A stretch of 64,000 nt of DNA from Lachnospiraceae bacterium. Lineage in GTDB: Bacteria > Bacillota > Clostridia > Lachnospirales > Lachnospiraceae. The notes under the pieces were generated by a model, which was not told where the DNA came from, ran no database searches, and saw only the letters and a list, made by a program, of their open reading frames with translations. Numbering within the stretch: the first letter of the stretch is position 1; the number at the start of each line of letters is the position of its first letter. Where the stretch lies: positions 1 to 64,000 of the forward strand of contig CAJTDK010000008.1 of the NCBI GenBank assembly GCA_910575105.1. The letters run 5' to 3'. Positions 34,448 through 42,907 of the stretch are shown in pieces. The translations under genes were made by a program, and so were the position numbers.

Positions 34448-35030
34448 CCAGATACCCTTCCACAAAGCTTTTATACCCCGCCACATCCGCGCCGACGACA
34501 GGACTGCCCACAAAGTTGCCGTCTCTGTCCACGAAAAATGTCGTCGGAACCCCGACAATCTCCCGGATAACCGGGGAAAATCCTTCCGCCGCCACCAAAT
34601 TCACAAAGTTCACGCCTATCTTTTCCACGATCTGCTGCGCCAGGGCATACTGATCTGAATCCTCTGACGGCACATCTGTGACAACGCCAATGATCTGTAC
34701 ATTATCCGGCATAGCCTCCGACCATTCCGAAAGCTCCGGCATCTCATTGATACACGGGCTGCAGTAAGTGGCCCAGAAATTGACCACCGTAAGATCTGCT
34801 TTTGAAAATATATCATTTGTCACCGTATTCCCTTCGAGATCCGCCGCCGAGAATTCCGGCACGGCATCCGAGGCTTTAGCCTCTTCCGGATCTCCGATAT
34901 CCGCTGAATCTCCGACGCCGGATTCAGCCACGGCCTTGTTCTCAGCCCTTCCCTCTTCCTCCTTGTGACCGCACGCCCATATGCACAGGCACAGCGCGAA
35001 TGTTAAACATAATAACTGAATTTTTCTCAT
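34434..35030 (-). CDS. TlpA/ResA-like thiol-disulfide oxidoreductase, probable lipoprotein
   Basis: The 198-aa protein has an N-terminal hydrophobic segment ending in CIWAC, a probable lipobox, then an acidic linker and a thioredoxin fold (about 60-198) with NFWATYCSPCINEMPEL (CSPC active site), the cis-Pro region GVPTTFFVDRDGNFVG and a final helix. It should act outside the membrane on disulfides. Its ATG overlaps the niaR stop by 4 bp, tying it to the NAD operon; electrons could come from the membrane proteins encoded next. Confidence 0.88.
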   Translation of the reverse strand: MRKIQLLCLTFALCLCIWACGHKEEEGRAENKAVAESGVGDSADIGDPEEAKASDAVPEFSAADLEGNTVTNDIFSKADLTVVNFWATYCSPCINEMPELSEWSEAMPDNVQIIGVVTDVPSEDSDQYALAQQIVEKIGVNFVNLVAAEGFSPVIREIVGVPTTFFVDRDGNFVGSPVVGADVAGYKSFVEGYLDGLE

Positions 35031-35542
35031 CTTAAATCCTCCACCAGATACCCCTTCTCCTTAAGCATCCTTTCGATACTGTCCAGGATCTCCTCATTTT
35101 CTGCCTCAACCGTGTGATAGTGATAATTAGAAGTAATATTTTTAAGAGGGCTCGACTTCCCAAGCCGGATATTCTCAATAAATTCCATCACCTTTTTCCG
35201 GGAATTGATCCCCAGGGGAGCCTCCATATGTCCGTAGACCCGGTGGTTCACCATGACATTCACCACTTTTCCGCCAATGTCAACTATAGAACACAGCTCA
35301 TCCTCCATCTGCTCATCCGTATGGCTGACCTTGAACTTCCGCCGCGCCGCATACGGAGCGTTCACGATATACCCCCGGTTTGTCGCTATGATATCTATTC
35401 CCGTCTCCCTGATCAGCACCATATCCTGCACGATCACCTGGCGGCTCACGTCGCAGAGCCTGGCCAGCTCCTTCGCCGGAACCGGAGCCTCACTCTCACT
35501 GATGATCCGTATGATCTCCCGCCGCCGTTCCGCTCTCGTCAT
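35027..35542 (-). CDS. niaR: NAD-responsive transcriptional repressor NiaR (NadR/YrxA family)
   Basis: NiaR represses NAD synthesis and niacin uptake genes when niacin is plentiful. The 171-aa protein has an HTH_11 domain (RREIIRIISESEAPVPAKELARLCDVSRQ; about 5-33) and a 3H domain with its conserved histidines (VSHTDEQMEDEL, VNHRVYGHMEAPL, NYHYHTVEA). The start at 35542 has GGGGGAA at good spacing; an upstream Met lies before this site. It is encoded inside the operon it should control, and candidate boxes lie at nadA and at the EIIC-like operon. Confidence 0.9.
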   Translation of the reverse strand: MTRAERRREIIRIISESEAPVPAKELARLCDVSRQVIVQDMVLIRETGIDIIATNRGYIVNAPYAARRKFKVSHTDEQMEDELCSIVDIGGKVVNVMVNHRVYGHMEAPLGINSRKKVMEFIENIRLGKSSPLKNITSNYHYHTVEAENEEILDSIERMLKEKGYLVEDLR

Positions 35543-35558
35543 ACAGTTCCCCCTTTCC

Positions 35559-36410
35559 TTAAATGACATGAAGATTTTTAAGCGAAATATCCAATATAGG
35601 CGCAGAATGAGTCAGCGCCCCGCTGGAGATATAATCGACGCCAAGGGAAGACAGCCCCTCGATATTCTCCTTCGTCACATTTCCCGAGCACTCTGTCTCT
35701 GCCCGTCCTCCGATAAGCTCAATCGCCTGACGCATCTCCTCCGGGGACATATTGTCAAGCATGATGATGTCCGCCCCTGCCTCCACGGCCTCCCTCACCA
35801 TATCAAGATTCTCCGTCTCCACTTCGATCTTGCGCACAAAAGGAGCATAAGCCTTCGCCATCTTGACTGCTTTCGTCACACTGCCCGCCGCTCCGATATG
35901 ATTATCCTTCAAAAGCACTCCGTCGGACAGATTGTAGCGGTGGTTGTACCCGCCGCCCACGCGCACTGCATATTTTTCAAAAATGCGCATATTCGGGGTA
36001 GTCTTTCTCGTATCCAGAAGCTTTGTCTTGCTCCCCTCAAGGAGCTTTGCCACAGCATGGGTGTAGGTCGCGATCCCGCTCATGCGCTGCAAGTAGTTGA
36101 GCGCCACCCGCTCCCCGGAGAGAAGCACACGGATATCGCCTCTAAGAAGCCCCATCCTCTCCCCCTTCTTCACCTTATCGCCGTCCTTGCAGAAAAATGT
36201 GACCGACATCTTTTCATCCAGCAGCGTAAAAACCCTGCGGAATACCTCAAGCCCCGCGATGATGCCGTCCTGTTTGCAGATCAGCTCAACCTCGCCTTCC
36301 GCCGCCTCCTTCATCACAGAATTGGTCGTAACGTCCTCACTGGAAATATCCTCCTTAAGCGCTTCCATAATCAGATGGTCCGCCTGTAACCGCATGGTTA
36401 TATCATTCAT
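35559..36410 (-). CDS. nadC: nicotinate-nucleotide pyrophosphorylase (carboxylating)
   Basis: NadC converts quinolinate and PRPP to nicotinate mononucleotide. The protein (283 aa) has LKEDISSEDVTTNSV near its start, LNYLQRMSGIATYTH (about 97-111), the LLDTRKTTPNMR motif (about 123-134), GGGYNHRYNLSDGVLLKDNH (about 143-162) and the C-terminal barrel signatures EVETENLD and IMLDNM. The ATG at 36410 is preferred over a TTG at 36437 on spacing to GAGGAGAA. It is separated from nadB by 123 bp that hold a hairpin and a short palindromic repeat. Confidence 0.95.
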   Translation of the reverse strand: MNDITMRLQADHLIMEALKEDISSEDVTTNSVMKEAAEGEVELICKQDGIIAGLEVFRRVFTLLDEKMSVTFFCKDGDKVKKGERMGLLRGDIRVLLSGERVALNYLQRMSGIATYTHAVAKLLEGSKTKLLDTRKTTPNMRIFEKYAVRVGGGYNHRYNLSDGVLLKDNHIGAAGSVTKAVKMAKAYAPFVRKIEVETENLDMVREAVEAGADIIMLDNMSPEEMRQAIELIGGRAETECSGNVTKENIEGLSSLGVDYISSGALTHSAPILDISLKNLHVI

Positions 36411-36483
36411 GGTAAACTTTTCTCCTCTCTCTGTCAATCTTTCTATGATTATTCCTAGTCAGTTTATCCAGGTAAGAAACTGG

Positions 36484-36521
36484 AAAAATCCCATTGCTGA
36501 AAGCAATTTTCGTGGATTTTT
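36484..36521 (-). other. stem-loop between nadB and nadC
   Basis: AAAAATCC / GGATTTTT outer stem and ATTGCT / AGCAAT inner stem with a 3-nt loop. On the minus strand it ends GGATTTTTCC, so it could act as a partial terminator within the nad operon, lowering nadC relative to nadB. Confidence 0.5.
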
Positions 36522-36525
36522 GCAT

Positions 36526-36559
36526 GTTACTGGTTACGGGTCACGGCGTGAGCAGTAAC
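36526..36559. repeat. dispersed palindromic repeat, minimal copy D
   Basis: GTTACTGGTTACGGG and its inverted partner CGTGAGCAGTAAC are joined without the central part seen in copies A and B. The element includes the nadB stop codon and its last eight codons. Confidence 0.6.
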
Positions 36560-37769
36560 TCTTTATCTTCTCTGCCGCCCGTTTAGCAAATACAAGGCTC
36601 TCAAGCAGCGAATTGCTCGCCAGCCGGTTGGCTCCGTGCACGCCGTTGCAGCTCGTCTCTCCCACCGCATACAGCCTCTCCATAGATGTCCGGCTGTCCG
36701 AGTCCACCCAGATTCCTCCCATGAGATAATGCTGGGCGGGAACTACCGGGATGCATTCACCTGTCACGTCATAGCCCTCCTCCAGACAATGCTCGTATAT
36801 ATGCGGAAAATGCTTTAGAACCGTCTCTTTACCGATATGCTCCATGGAAAGCCACACATAGTCCGTTCCGTCTTCCTCCATCTGCCGCCGGATAGCTTCC
36901 GCCACCACGTCCCGGGGAAGAAGCTCATTGACAAAACGCTCTTTTTTCTTATTATAAAGCACCGCGCCCTCTCCCCGGACCGATTCGGAGATCAGAAATC
37001 TCCTCCCCGGCTTCTTCGAGTACAGCGTGGTAGGATGGAACTGCACGTAGTCCAGATTCTCCAGGCGGATGTGATGCCGCCTGGCGATCTCAATAGCGTC
37101 TCCCGTCAGATGGGGGAAATTCGTAGAGTGCCGGTAACGCCCGCCGATCCCTCCCGTCGCCAGAACCGTATCCCGCGCCAGAATCCGAATCGCGCCGTCC
37201 GCATTTCCCTGTTCCGGCAGGCCAGCCCAGCCATCTGCAGATTTCTCCTCCGCCGCCTCTGCCTTCCTGGCCACGACTCCGCAGCATACGCCGTCCTTAA
37301 CGATGATATCTGTCATCGCCGTATATTCATAGAGCCTGATGTTCGGCCGCTCCTTCACCCTTGCCAGAAGCTTGCCGGTAATCTCTCTCCCGGTGATATC
37401 CTCATGGAACAGAATCCTGGGCCTTGAATGGGCGCCCTCCCTCGTATAGACGAACTCACCGTTTTCCCTAGCAAATTCGACGCCGTAATCCACCAGGTCA
37501 CGGACCACATCTCTGGAGCTTTGGAGCATAATGTCCACCGACTCCTTCCGGTTCTCATAATGCCCCGCCCGCATAGTATCCTCAAAATACCCCTCATAAT
37601 CCTCCTCGTCCCTGAGGACGCAGATCCCGCCCTGGGCAAGAAAAGAGTCGCTGCTCTTTGCATCCGACTTTGTGATCATCACGACCCGGCAGTCCTCCGG
37701 GAGATTCAACGCCGCAAACAAGCCGCCCACGCCTGTCCCTACAATCACCACATCCGCATTCATATCCAT
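36534..37769 (-). CDS. nadB: L-aspartate oxidase
   Basis: NadB is a flavoprotein that oxidises aspartate to iminoaspartate, the substrate of NadA; in anaerobes fumarate can accept the electrons. The 411-aa protein shows the FAD motif VVIVGTGVGGLFAALNL (about 5-21), SFLAQGGICV, the EGAHSRPRILF active-site region, TGGIGGRYRHSTN, LDYVQFHPT and YAVGETSCNGVHGANRLASNSLLE. It lacks the long C-terminal helical domain of E. coli NadB, as in other short clostridial forms. The last residues (SYCSRRDP) come from repeat D. Confidence 0.93.
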   Translation of the reverse strand: MDMNADVVIVGTGVGGLFAALNLPEDCRVVMITKSDAKSSDSFLAQGGICVLRDEEDYEGYFEDTMRAGHYENRKESVDIMLQSSRDVVRDLVDYGVEFARENGEFVYTREGAHSRPRILFHEDITGREITGKLLARVKERPNIRLYEYTAMTDIIVKDGVCCGVVARKAEAAEEKSADGWAGLPEQGNADGAIRILARDTVLATGGIGGRYRHSTNFPHLTGDAIEIARRHHIRLENLDYVQFHPTTLYSKKPGRRFLISESVRGEGAVLYNKKKERFVNELLPRDVVAEAIRRQMEEDGTDYVWLSMEHIGKETVLKHFPHIYEHCLEEGYDVTGECIPVVPAQHYLMGGIWVDSDSRTSMERLYAVGETSCNGVHGANRLASNSLLESLVFAKRAAEKIKSYCSRRDP

Positions 37770-37787
37770 CTTCTCATCCTCCGCCAG

Positions 37788-38693
37788 CTATCTGGCAAGC
37801 TCCAGCATCCGCTCCAGAGGCCGCCTTGTCTCCTCTGCCGCATCTGCCTCCATATGTACCTCATTTTCCCCGGTCTTTAGGACATGCAGCACCTTCTCTA
37901 AAGTCACCAGCTTCATATCCGGGCAGACCGGCAGCGTATCCGTAAAGTAAAATACCTTGTCCGGATTCTTCTGCTTAAGCTCGTAAGCCACGCCTTCCTC
38001 CGTGCAGATAATAAATTCCTTTCCGGCGCTCTCTGTGGCATATTGGATAATGCCGGATGTGCTGCCCACATAATCCGCCAGCTCAAGGATTGCCTTCGCG
38101 CATTCCGGATGGGCAAGCACCTGCGCATCCGGATGTTCGCCCTTCGCCTTCCTGATCTCCTCCGCCTGCATCCGCTCATGGGTCGGGCAGTACCCCTCAT
38201 TGTAGATAAAATGCTTCTCCGGCGCCTGCTCTGCGATAAAATGCGCCAGATTCCTGTCCGGAATAAAGAATATGTTCCGATTCGGCAGCGCCTTTACGAT
38301 CTTCACCGCATTTGCAGACGTCACGCACACATCCGAAAGCCGCTTCAACTCCGCCGTAGAATTAATGTAGCAGACCACCGCCACATCCTCATACTCTTCC
38401 CGCACACGGCGGATAGTCTCCTCATCCGCCATATGGGCCATGGGGCAGTCCGCCGCCTTATCCGGCATAAGCACCGTCTTGTCCGGGCTTAACGCCTTCG
38501 CGCTCTCCCCCATAAATGAAACGCCGCAGAACACGATCGTCTGCGCCCCTGTCTCTGCCGCCGCCTTACTCAGATAATAAGAATCCCCTACGTAATCCGC
38601 GATTTGCTGCACCCCCGGCTCCACATAATAATGCGCCAGGATGACCGCATTCTTCTCCTTTTTTAAAGCCCGTATCTCCTCTGTGACTGTCAT
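37788..38693 (-). CDS. nadA: quinolinate synthase
   Basis: NadA condenses iminoaspartate with dihydroxyacetone phosphate to quinolinate using a [4Fe-4S] cluster. The 301-aa protein shows ILAHYYVEPGVQQIADYVGDS (as ILAHYYVEP then VQQIADYVGDS), VFCGVSFMGESAK, VCYINSTAELK, VTSANAVK, HPEC and STSGIIQYA. The ATG at 38693 is chosen because AGGAGG lies 11 bp upstream; longer readings have no site. It is the first gene of nadA-nadB-nadC-niaR-tlpA-CD1871A-polyferredoxin. Confidence 0.96.
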   Translation of the reverse strand: MTVTEEIRALKKEKNAVILAHYYVEPGVQQIADYVGDSYYLSKAAAETGAQTIVFCGVSFMGESAKALSPDKTVLMPDKAADCPMAHMADEETIRRVREEYEDVAVVCYINSTAELKRLSDVCVTSANAVKIVKALPNRNIFFIPDRNLAHFIAEQAPEKHFIYNEGYCPTHERMQAEEIRKAKGEHPDAQVLAHPECAKAILELADYVGSTSGIIQYATESAGKEFIICTEEGVAYELKQKNPDKVFYFTDTLPVCPDMKLVTLEKVLHVLKTGENEVHMEADAAEETRRPLERMLELAR

Positions 38694-38743
38694 CTTTTCT
38701 ATATCCTCCTGTAAAATCATAAAGCTCCAATACATTCCGACAC

Positions 38744-38772
38744 AGTATAACACATATATTTACAGATGACAA
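38744..38772 (-). promoter_or_regulatory. promoter of the nad operon
   Basis: TTGTCA (38767-38772), 17 bp, TATACT (38744-38749) on the minus strand, about 50 bp before nadA. Confidence 0.8.
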
Positions 38773-38781
38773 GACACTTGA
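38767..38781. promoter_or_regulatory. candidate NiaR operator at nadA
   Basis: TGACAAGACACTTGA is the exact reverse complement of the 15-mer at 12956-12970 and contains CAAG-ACA-CTTG. It covers the -35 hexamer, so repressor binding would block polymerase. The regulator gene niaR lies in this operon. Confidence 0.7.
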
Positions 38782-38796
38782 AACGTATTTCTTTTC

Positions 38797-38825
38797 TTGT
38801 GTTATGCGTTAATTCATGCTATAAA
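38797..38825 (+). promoter_or_regulatory. promoter of mgtC
   Basis: TTGTGT (38797-38802), 17 bp, TATAAA (38820-38825). Confidence 0.6.
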
Positions 38826-38854
38826 TTAAATAAGACTTATGGGAGGAAACCGCT

Positions 38855-39580
38855 ATGAAAGAATGGTTTTTCGAGAGAACATTGATGACACATCTCAGAG
38901 ATCTGAATTTTTTATCCATACTGGTACGGATCTGCCTGTCCGTCCTTGTGGGCGGGATTCTTGGAATGGAGCGCGGCAAGAAGAACCGTCCGGCAGGGCT
39001 TCGGACTTATATCCTTGTATGTCTCGGCTCTGCACTGGTAATGATGACGAATCAGTATGTCTATCTCGCCTTTCAGGCCGGCGACCCTATGCGCCTAGGC
39101 GCGCAGGTCATCAGCGGCGTCGGTTTCCTCGGCGCCGGGACGATCATACTGACCGGAAGAAATAAGATCACAGGCATCACTACCGCGGCCGGCCTGTGGA
39201 CGGCTGCCTGCAGCGGTCTGGCGATCGGGATCGGCTTTTACGAGGGAGCGATCCTTGGCGGGATCGCCATCGCATTTACCGTATCCGGCCTGTTGAAGTT
39301 CGACATCTGGCTCCGTAAAAAATCCAGATATCTGGACCTTTATATCGAATACAATACAGAAAAAGAGAATTTCAGCGGCTTCCTGCAGTATGCGAAGGAG
39401 CACAAGCTGGAAGTACATAACATCCAGATCAGCAGCGGATATTCCTGGCGGGACACCGGCGGGAATATCCGCACGCTCAGCTATATCGTGACCGTATCAA
39501 GCCAGCCCCACCGCACCCACGCAGAGATAATTGAAATCCTGGCCCATGGAAATGGCGTCCAGTTTGTAGAAGAATTATAA
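38855..39580 (+). CDS. MgtC/SapB family membrane protein
   Basis: MgtC-like proteins are linked to growth at low Mg2+ and to ATP synthase control in pathogens; in gut Clostridia the role is open. The 241-aa protein has five membrane helices (about 18-145) with GGILGMERGKKNRPAGLRTY and ISGVGFLGAGTII, both family signatures, and a C-terminal ACT-like domain of about 80 residues. GGGAGG precedes the start. It is divergent from the nad operon, with no sign of shared control apart from proximity. Confidence 0.9.
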   Translation: MKEWFFERTLMTHLRDLNFLSILVRICLSVLVGGILGMERGKKNRPAGLRTYILVCLGSALVMMTNQYVYLAFQAGDPMRLGAQVISGVGFLGAGTIILTGRNKITGITTAAGLWTAACSGLAIGIGFYEGAILGGIAIAFTVSGLLKFDIWLRKKSRYLDLYIEYNTEKENFSGFLQYAKEHKLEVHNIQISSGYSWRDTGGNIRTLSYIVTVSSQPHRTHAEIIEILAHGNGVQFVEEL

Positions 39581-39599
39581 TAAAAAAACGTCCTCTGCT

Positions 39600-41084
39600 T
39601 TAGCGAATGTCGTATTTCACAACATCTATATTCGCAGCCCCGTCTGCCAAAAACGAGATCTCATCCGCCTCCTGCCTGGTATACATGGTGGCCGACATAA
39701 CCTGCTCTCCGTCGTTGACAAAGACTTCTACACTAAAACGATCCAGGATGATCCTTAACTTTAATTCTTCGTTTGAAGTATTTATCCGGCTGCGCCGCTG
39801 ATGGATAATGGCTCTCCTGGAACCCGAGAATTTCCGGTCTACCTTCAGGATGGACTCCCTCGGCCGGAAGCTCAGCGAAGTATAGTAGGTATCATCCTGC
39901 GCAAAGCGGATTGAGAATTTCTGGTACAGTTCCTGTCCATCTGCCGGCCGGACCGTCAGCTCCATATCCACCCTTCTTCCCCTGATCCCATCCAGCTTTA
40001 CTTCTCCTGATACCGCGACATCCGTGTATTCTACCTTACCGCACCGCAATGCATCCAGTTCCCTGACCGGCGTCTGATACAGCCTGCCGTTTCTCAGGGA
40101 CAATTCCCTTGGCAGGCTCATCTGGCCAAACCACGGCTCCTCCGGCGAGCGCATACTGCAGGCATCCCAGTTCTGCATCCAGCCGATCATGATCCTGCGG
40201 CCGTCCGGCGCCAGGACTGTCTGCGGGGCATAAAAATCAATCCCATAGTCAACAGACTGGTCATGCATTTCCTCAAATGTGCCTGTCTCTTCCTGATAAT
40301 CGCCGATCAAACAGAGCGTCCCGTTGCCGTTGTGGTACTCAAACCCTTCCGGGCGCATATCCTGCGGGCTTGTAATCAGCACCCATTTTCCGTCCAGTTC
40401 AAAGAGATCGGGACACTCCCACATCTTACCGAACCGGTTTAGATTAGAAGCCAGCACGCTCTTAAACTCCCAATTCCACCCGTCGGCGCTGTTATACAGC
40501 AAGATCTGCCCGCTCCCGTCGGCCGGACGGTTGCCTACCACGCACGCGTAAGTTCCGTCTGCTTTTTTCCACATCTTTGGATCACGGAAATCGAACCTGC
40601 TGCTGCCCTCAGGGATATTCTTCTCATCCAGCACCGGGTTTTGTTCATATTTCTCATAATCAACCCCGTCGCCCACAGCGATGCACTGGGTCTGCACTTC
40701 TTTGTAGATGTCCCTCTCCTGATGCTCCTTCAGCACGCCGGTATACATCAGCAGATGCCTTCCGTCCGGCAGTACCACCGCACTCCCGGAGAAGCATCCG
40801 TCCCTGTCATACGCCTCGTCCGGCGCAAGAGCGCAAGGAAGATATTCCCAGTGCAGCAGGTCGCTGCTCACTGCATGCCCCCAATGCATAGGACCCCACT
40901 TTGATTCATATGGATAATACTGGTAAAACATATGGTACTGTCCTTTATAGTAAGAAAATCCATTAGGGTCATTCATCCAGCCTGTACGCGGAGTCAGGTG
41001 GAAATCGGGACGCTCCTCTTTTCGTATTAATCTTTCGGAAGCTTCTTCATATTTTCGCGCTTCACGTAATGTCTGACTTGTCAT
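39600..41084 (-). CDS. glycoside hydrolase family 32 (sucrose-6-phosphate hydrolase / fructosidase)
   Basis: GH32 enzymes cleave beta-fructosyl bonds in sucrose, fructooligosaccharides or inulin. The 494-aa protein has all three catalytic motifs: GWMNDPNGF (nucleophile Asp, about 35-43), FDFRDPKMW (transition-state Asp) and MWECPDLFEL (acid/base Glu). A C-terminal beta-sandwich ends with the ILDRFSVEVFVNDGE region. There is no signal peptide, so it acts on imported sugar in the cytoplasm. It is last in the permease-permease-binding protein-GH32 operon. Confidence 0.93.
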   Translation of the reverse strand: MTSQTLREARKYEEASERLIRKEERPDFHLTPRTGWMNDPNGFSYYKGQYHMFYQYYPYESKWGPMHWGHAVSSDLLHWEYLPCALAPDEAYDRDGCFSGSAVVLPDGRHLLMYTGVLKEHQERDIYKEVQTQCIAVGDGVDYEKYEQNPVLDEKNIPEGSSRFDFRDPKMWKKADGTYACVVGNRPADGSGQILLYNSADGWNWEFKSVLASNLNRFGKMWECPDLFELDGKWVLITSPQDMRPEGFEYHNGNGTLCLIGDYQEETGTFEEMHDQSVDYGIDFYAPQTVLAPDGRRIMIGWMQNWDACSMRSPEEPWFGQMSLPRELSLRNGRLYQTPVRELDALRCGKVEYTDVAVSGEVKLDGIRGRRVDMELTVRPADGQELYQKFSIRFAQDDTYYTSLSFRPRESILKVDRKFSGSRRAIIHQRRSRINTSNEELKLRIILDRFSVEVFVNDGEQVMSATMYTRQEADEISFLADGAANIDVVKYDIR

Positions 41085-41126
41085 AGCTTTTTTCTTCCTT
41101 TCTTTAAAGATCCCTTACCGGACGGG

Positions 41127-41184
41127 GCGCGCCTGTCCCGCAGGGCTTAAAATCGCAGGATGCCCCTTGGGTCTGCCGGCGCGC
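41127..41184 (-). other. intercistronic stem-loop between the binding-protein gene and GH32
   Basis: GCGCGCC (41127-41133) pairs with GGCGCGC (41178-41184), with inner AGGGC/GCCC pairing. No T-run follows. Such hairpins often stabilise the upstream binding-protein mRNA. Confidence 0.5.
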
Positions 41185-41189
41185 ATGAT

Positions 41190-42881
41190 TTATTTGTTCT
41201 CTGCCATGCTTGCATTATACGAATCCAGATACTTCTGGAACAGCTCAAGATACTCGCTCAGGCCATAAGCTTCCAGCTTCTCCAGATATTTCTCCCAGTC
41301 CGCGTCCGTAAAGCCGTTCATGATCCAGTCTGCTTTCTTGGCTTTGATCTCTTTATGGATGTCCGCCTGCAGATTCGAGAATTTCTCGGTGTCGTCACGG
41401 CTCATAAAAATATTCGGATATACATACTGGTTATGCATATCAGGCGTATAGTACTCTTTGATCCAGTCCAGACGGTACTTCGCATCGTCCGGGCAGGTCA
41501 CGTACACGTCATAGTATTCGTCCAATATGGCAAGGGGACCTCCTACTGCTTCTGCCTCTCTTACCTCTACCGGAGATGCATCGCCCAGCGGCGCATGCTT
41601 CAGCATAGCTTCTCCGTCTGCATTTTTACCCATCTCAAAGATGTCAAAATCATCGTCTTCCCCGTATGTCCCCCAGTTGTTCTGCGGAGACTGCAGCGGC
41701 GCGTACATCTGGTCCATCCACGCACAGATCAGCGCCGGATTCTCCGCCACAGAAGTTACCACGCAGCGCCCCCGGTTGAATCCGCTGGTAAATGATCCGT
41801 TCTCAGGCGTCAGGTTCCGGGTATCTGCCGTCAGTACCGGCAGCGGAACCCAGTCCGTAAGATTGTCGATATTTCCCACATCCCAGCTAAAGCATACACC
41901 GTAGCGGCCAGACTTTCCCTTAGAGACATAGGTTGCCCATTCCTGGGTAAATGCTTCCGGGTCAATCAGCTTCTCCTCATACAGCTTATGCAGCCACTCG
42001 ATTCCCTTCTTGTAGCCTTCCTGGACAGCGCAGCAGATGACCTTCTGGTCGTCGGTAACCACGATATGCCTGCCGTTATTTACATCCTTATCGACGTCCC
42101 CGTATCCTTCTCCAAAGCCGTTGATCAGAATTCCCAGATCCTCATTGCCTTTATTTATCATACAGGACATCGGGATGATACTTCCGTCGATCCCAAATTC
42201 ACTCTGCAGCTTTGCCGCATTGTCGCGGAACGAGATCAGCACATTCTCGAATTCTTCCACCGTCTTTGGAACCTCAAGCCCCAGAAAATCCAGCCATTTC
42301 TTATTGATAAAGCTCATGTTCCCGACACTCTGTATCGCCGTTTTGTCGGAACCAAGCTGCTCGATCCACGGCAGCGCCCAGATATGCCCGTTCACGTCCG
42401 TACACATCATCCGGTATTCCGGATATTTGTCAAATACTGATTTCAGGTTCGGCATATAAGCGTCGATATATTCCTCCAGCGGGATGATCGCTCCGTATTC
42501 CGCATACTTCAACAAATTGCTGTCTGTAAAATCCGCAGAAAAGATAAAGTCCGTCAGCTTATTCGGATCCGACATATTCAGGGATATCTTGTCCGCCCAC
42601 TGGTCAGACTGTATCGCCGTCCACTTGACCTCCACATTGGTCGCCTCCTGCAGGCGTTTAAAGATCGTCCGTTTATTCGGCTCTGATTCTGTATTCGCCG
42701 GATAGCTGATCATGCCGGTGATGTCCGCCTTTTCTTTTAGTGGAAATGCCAGTTCTGCTTCATCTACCGGACGGAAAGTTCCGTCGTTGATCTTCCTCTT
42801 TCCTCCGCAGCCCGCCAGGGAAAATGCCATGCAGGCCACAAGCGCTGCCGCTACGATTCTCTTTCCATATCTTGATTTCAT
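41190..42881 (-). CDS. extracellular sugar-binding lipoprotein of an ABC transporter
   Basis: The 563-aa lipoprotein has a signal peptide with lipobox LAGC (Cys about 25) and a family 1-type solute-binding fold typical of long LplA-like proteins that partner LplB/LplC-type permeases. The neighbouring GH32 suggests a fructan or sucrose-type oligosaccharide as ligand. It lies 26 bp after the second permease gene. Confidence 0.88.
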   Translation of the reverse strand: MKSRYGKRIVAAALVACMAFSLAGCGGKRKINDGTFRPVDEAELAFPLKEKADITGMISYPANTESEPNKRTIFKRLQEATNVEVKWTAIQSDQWADKISLNMSDPNKLTDFIFSADFTDSNLLKYAEYGAIIPLEEYIDAYMPNLKSVFDKYPEYRMMCTDVNGHIWALPWIEQLGSDKTAIQSVGNMSFINKKWLDFLGLEVPKTVEEFENVLISFRDNAAKLQSEFGIDGSIIPMSCMINKGNEDLGILINGFGEGYGDVDKDVNNGRHIVVTDDQKVICCAVQEGYKKGIEWLHKLYEEKLIDPEAFTQEWATYVSKGKSGRYGVCFSWDVGNIDNLTDWVPLPVLTADTRNLTPENGSFTSGFNRGRCVVTSVAENPALICAWMDQMYAPLQSPQNNWGTYGEDDDFDIFEMGKNADGEAMLKHAPLGDASPVEVREAEAVGGPLAILDEYYDVYVTCPDDAKYRLDWIKEYYTPDMHNQYVYPNIFMSRDDTEKFSNLQADIHKEIKAKKADWIMNGFTDADWEKYLEKLEAYGLSEYLELFQKYLDSYNASMAENK

Positions 42882-42907
42882 CGTCTGCCTCCTTCTCTTA
42901 TCTTTTC

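Noticed and set aside
36534-36559. nadB truncated or a pseudogene because the long C-terminal domain of E. coli NadB is absent
   Set aside because: All FAD and active-site motifs are intact and short forms are common in Clostridia; only the last few residues are unusual.
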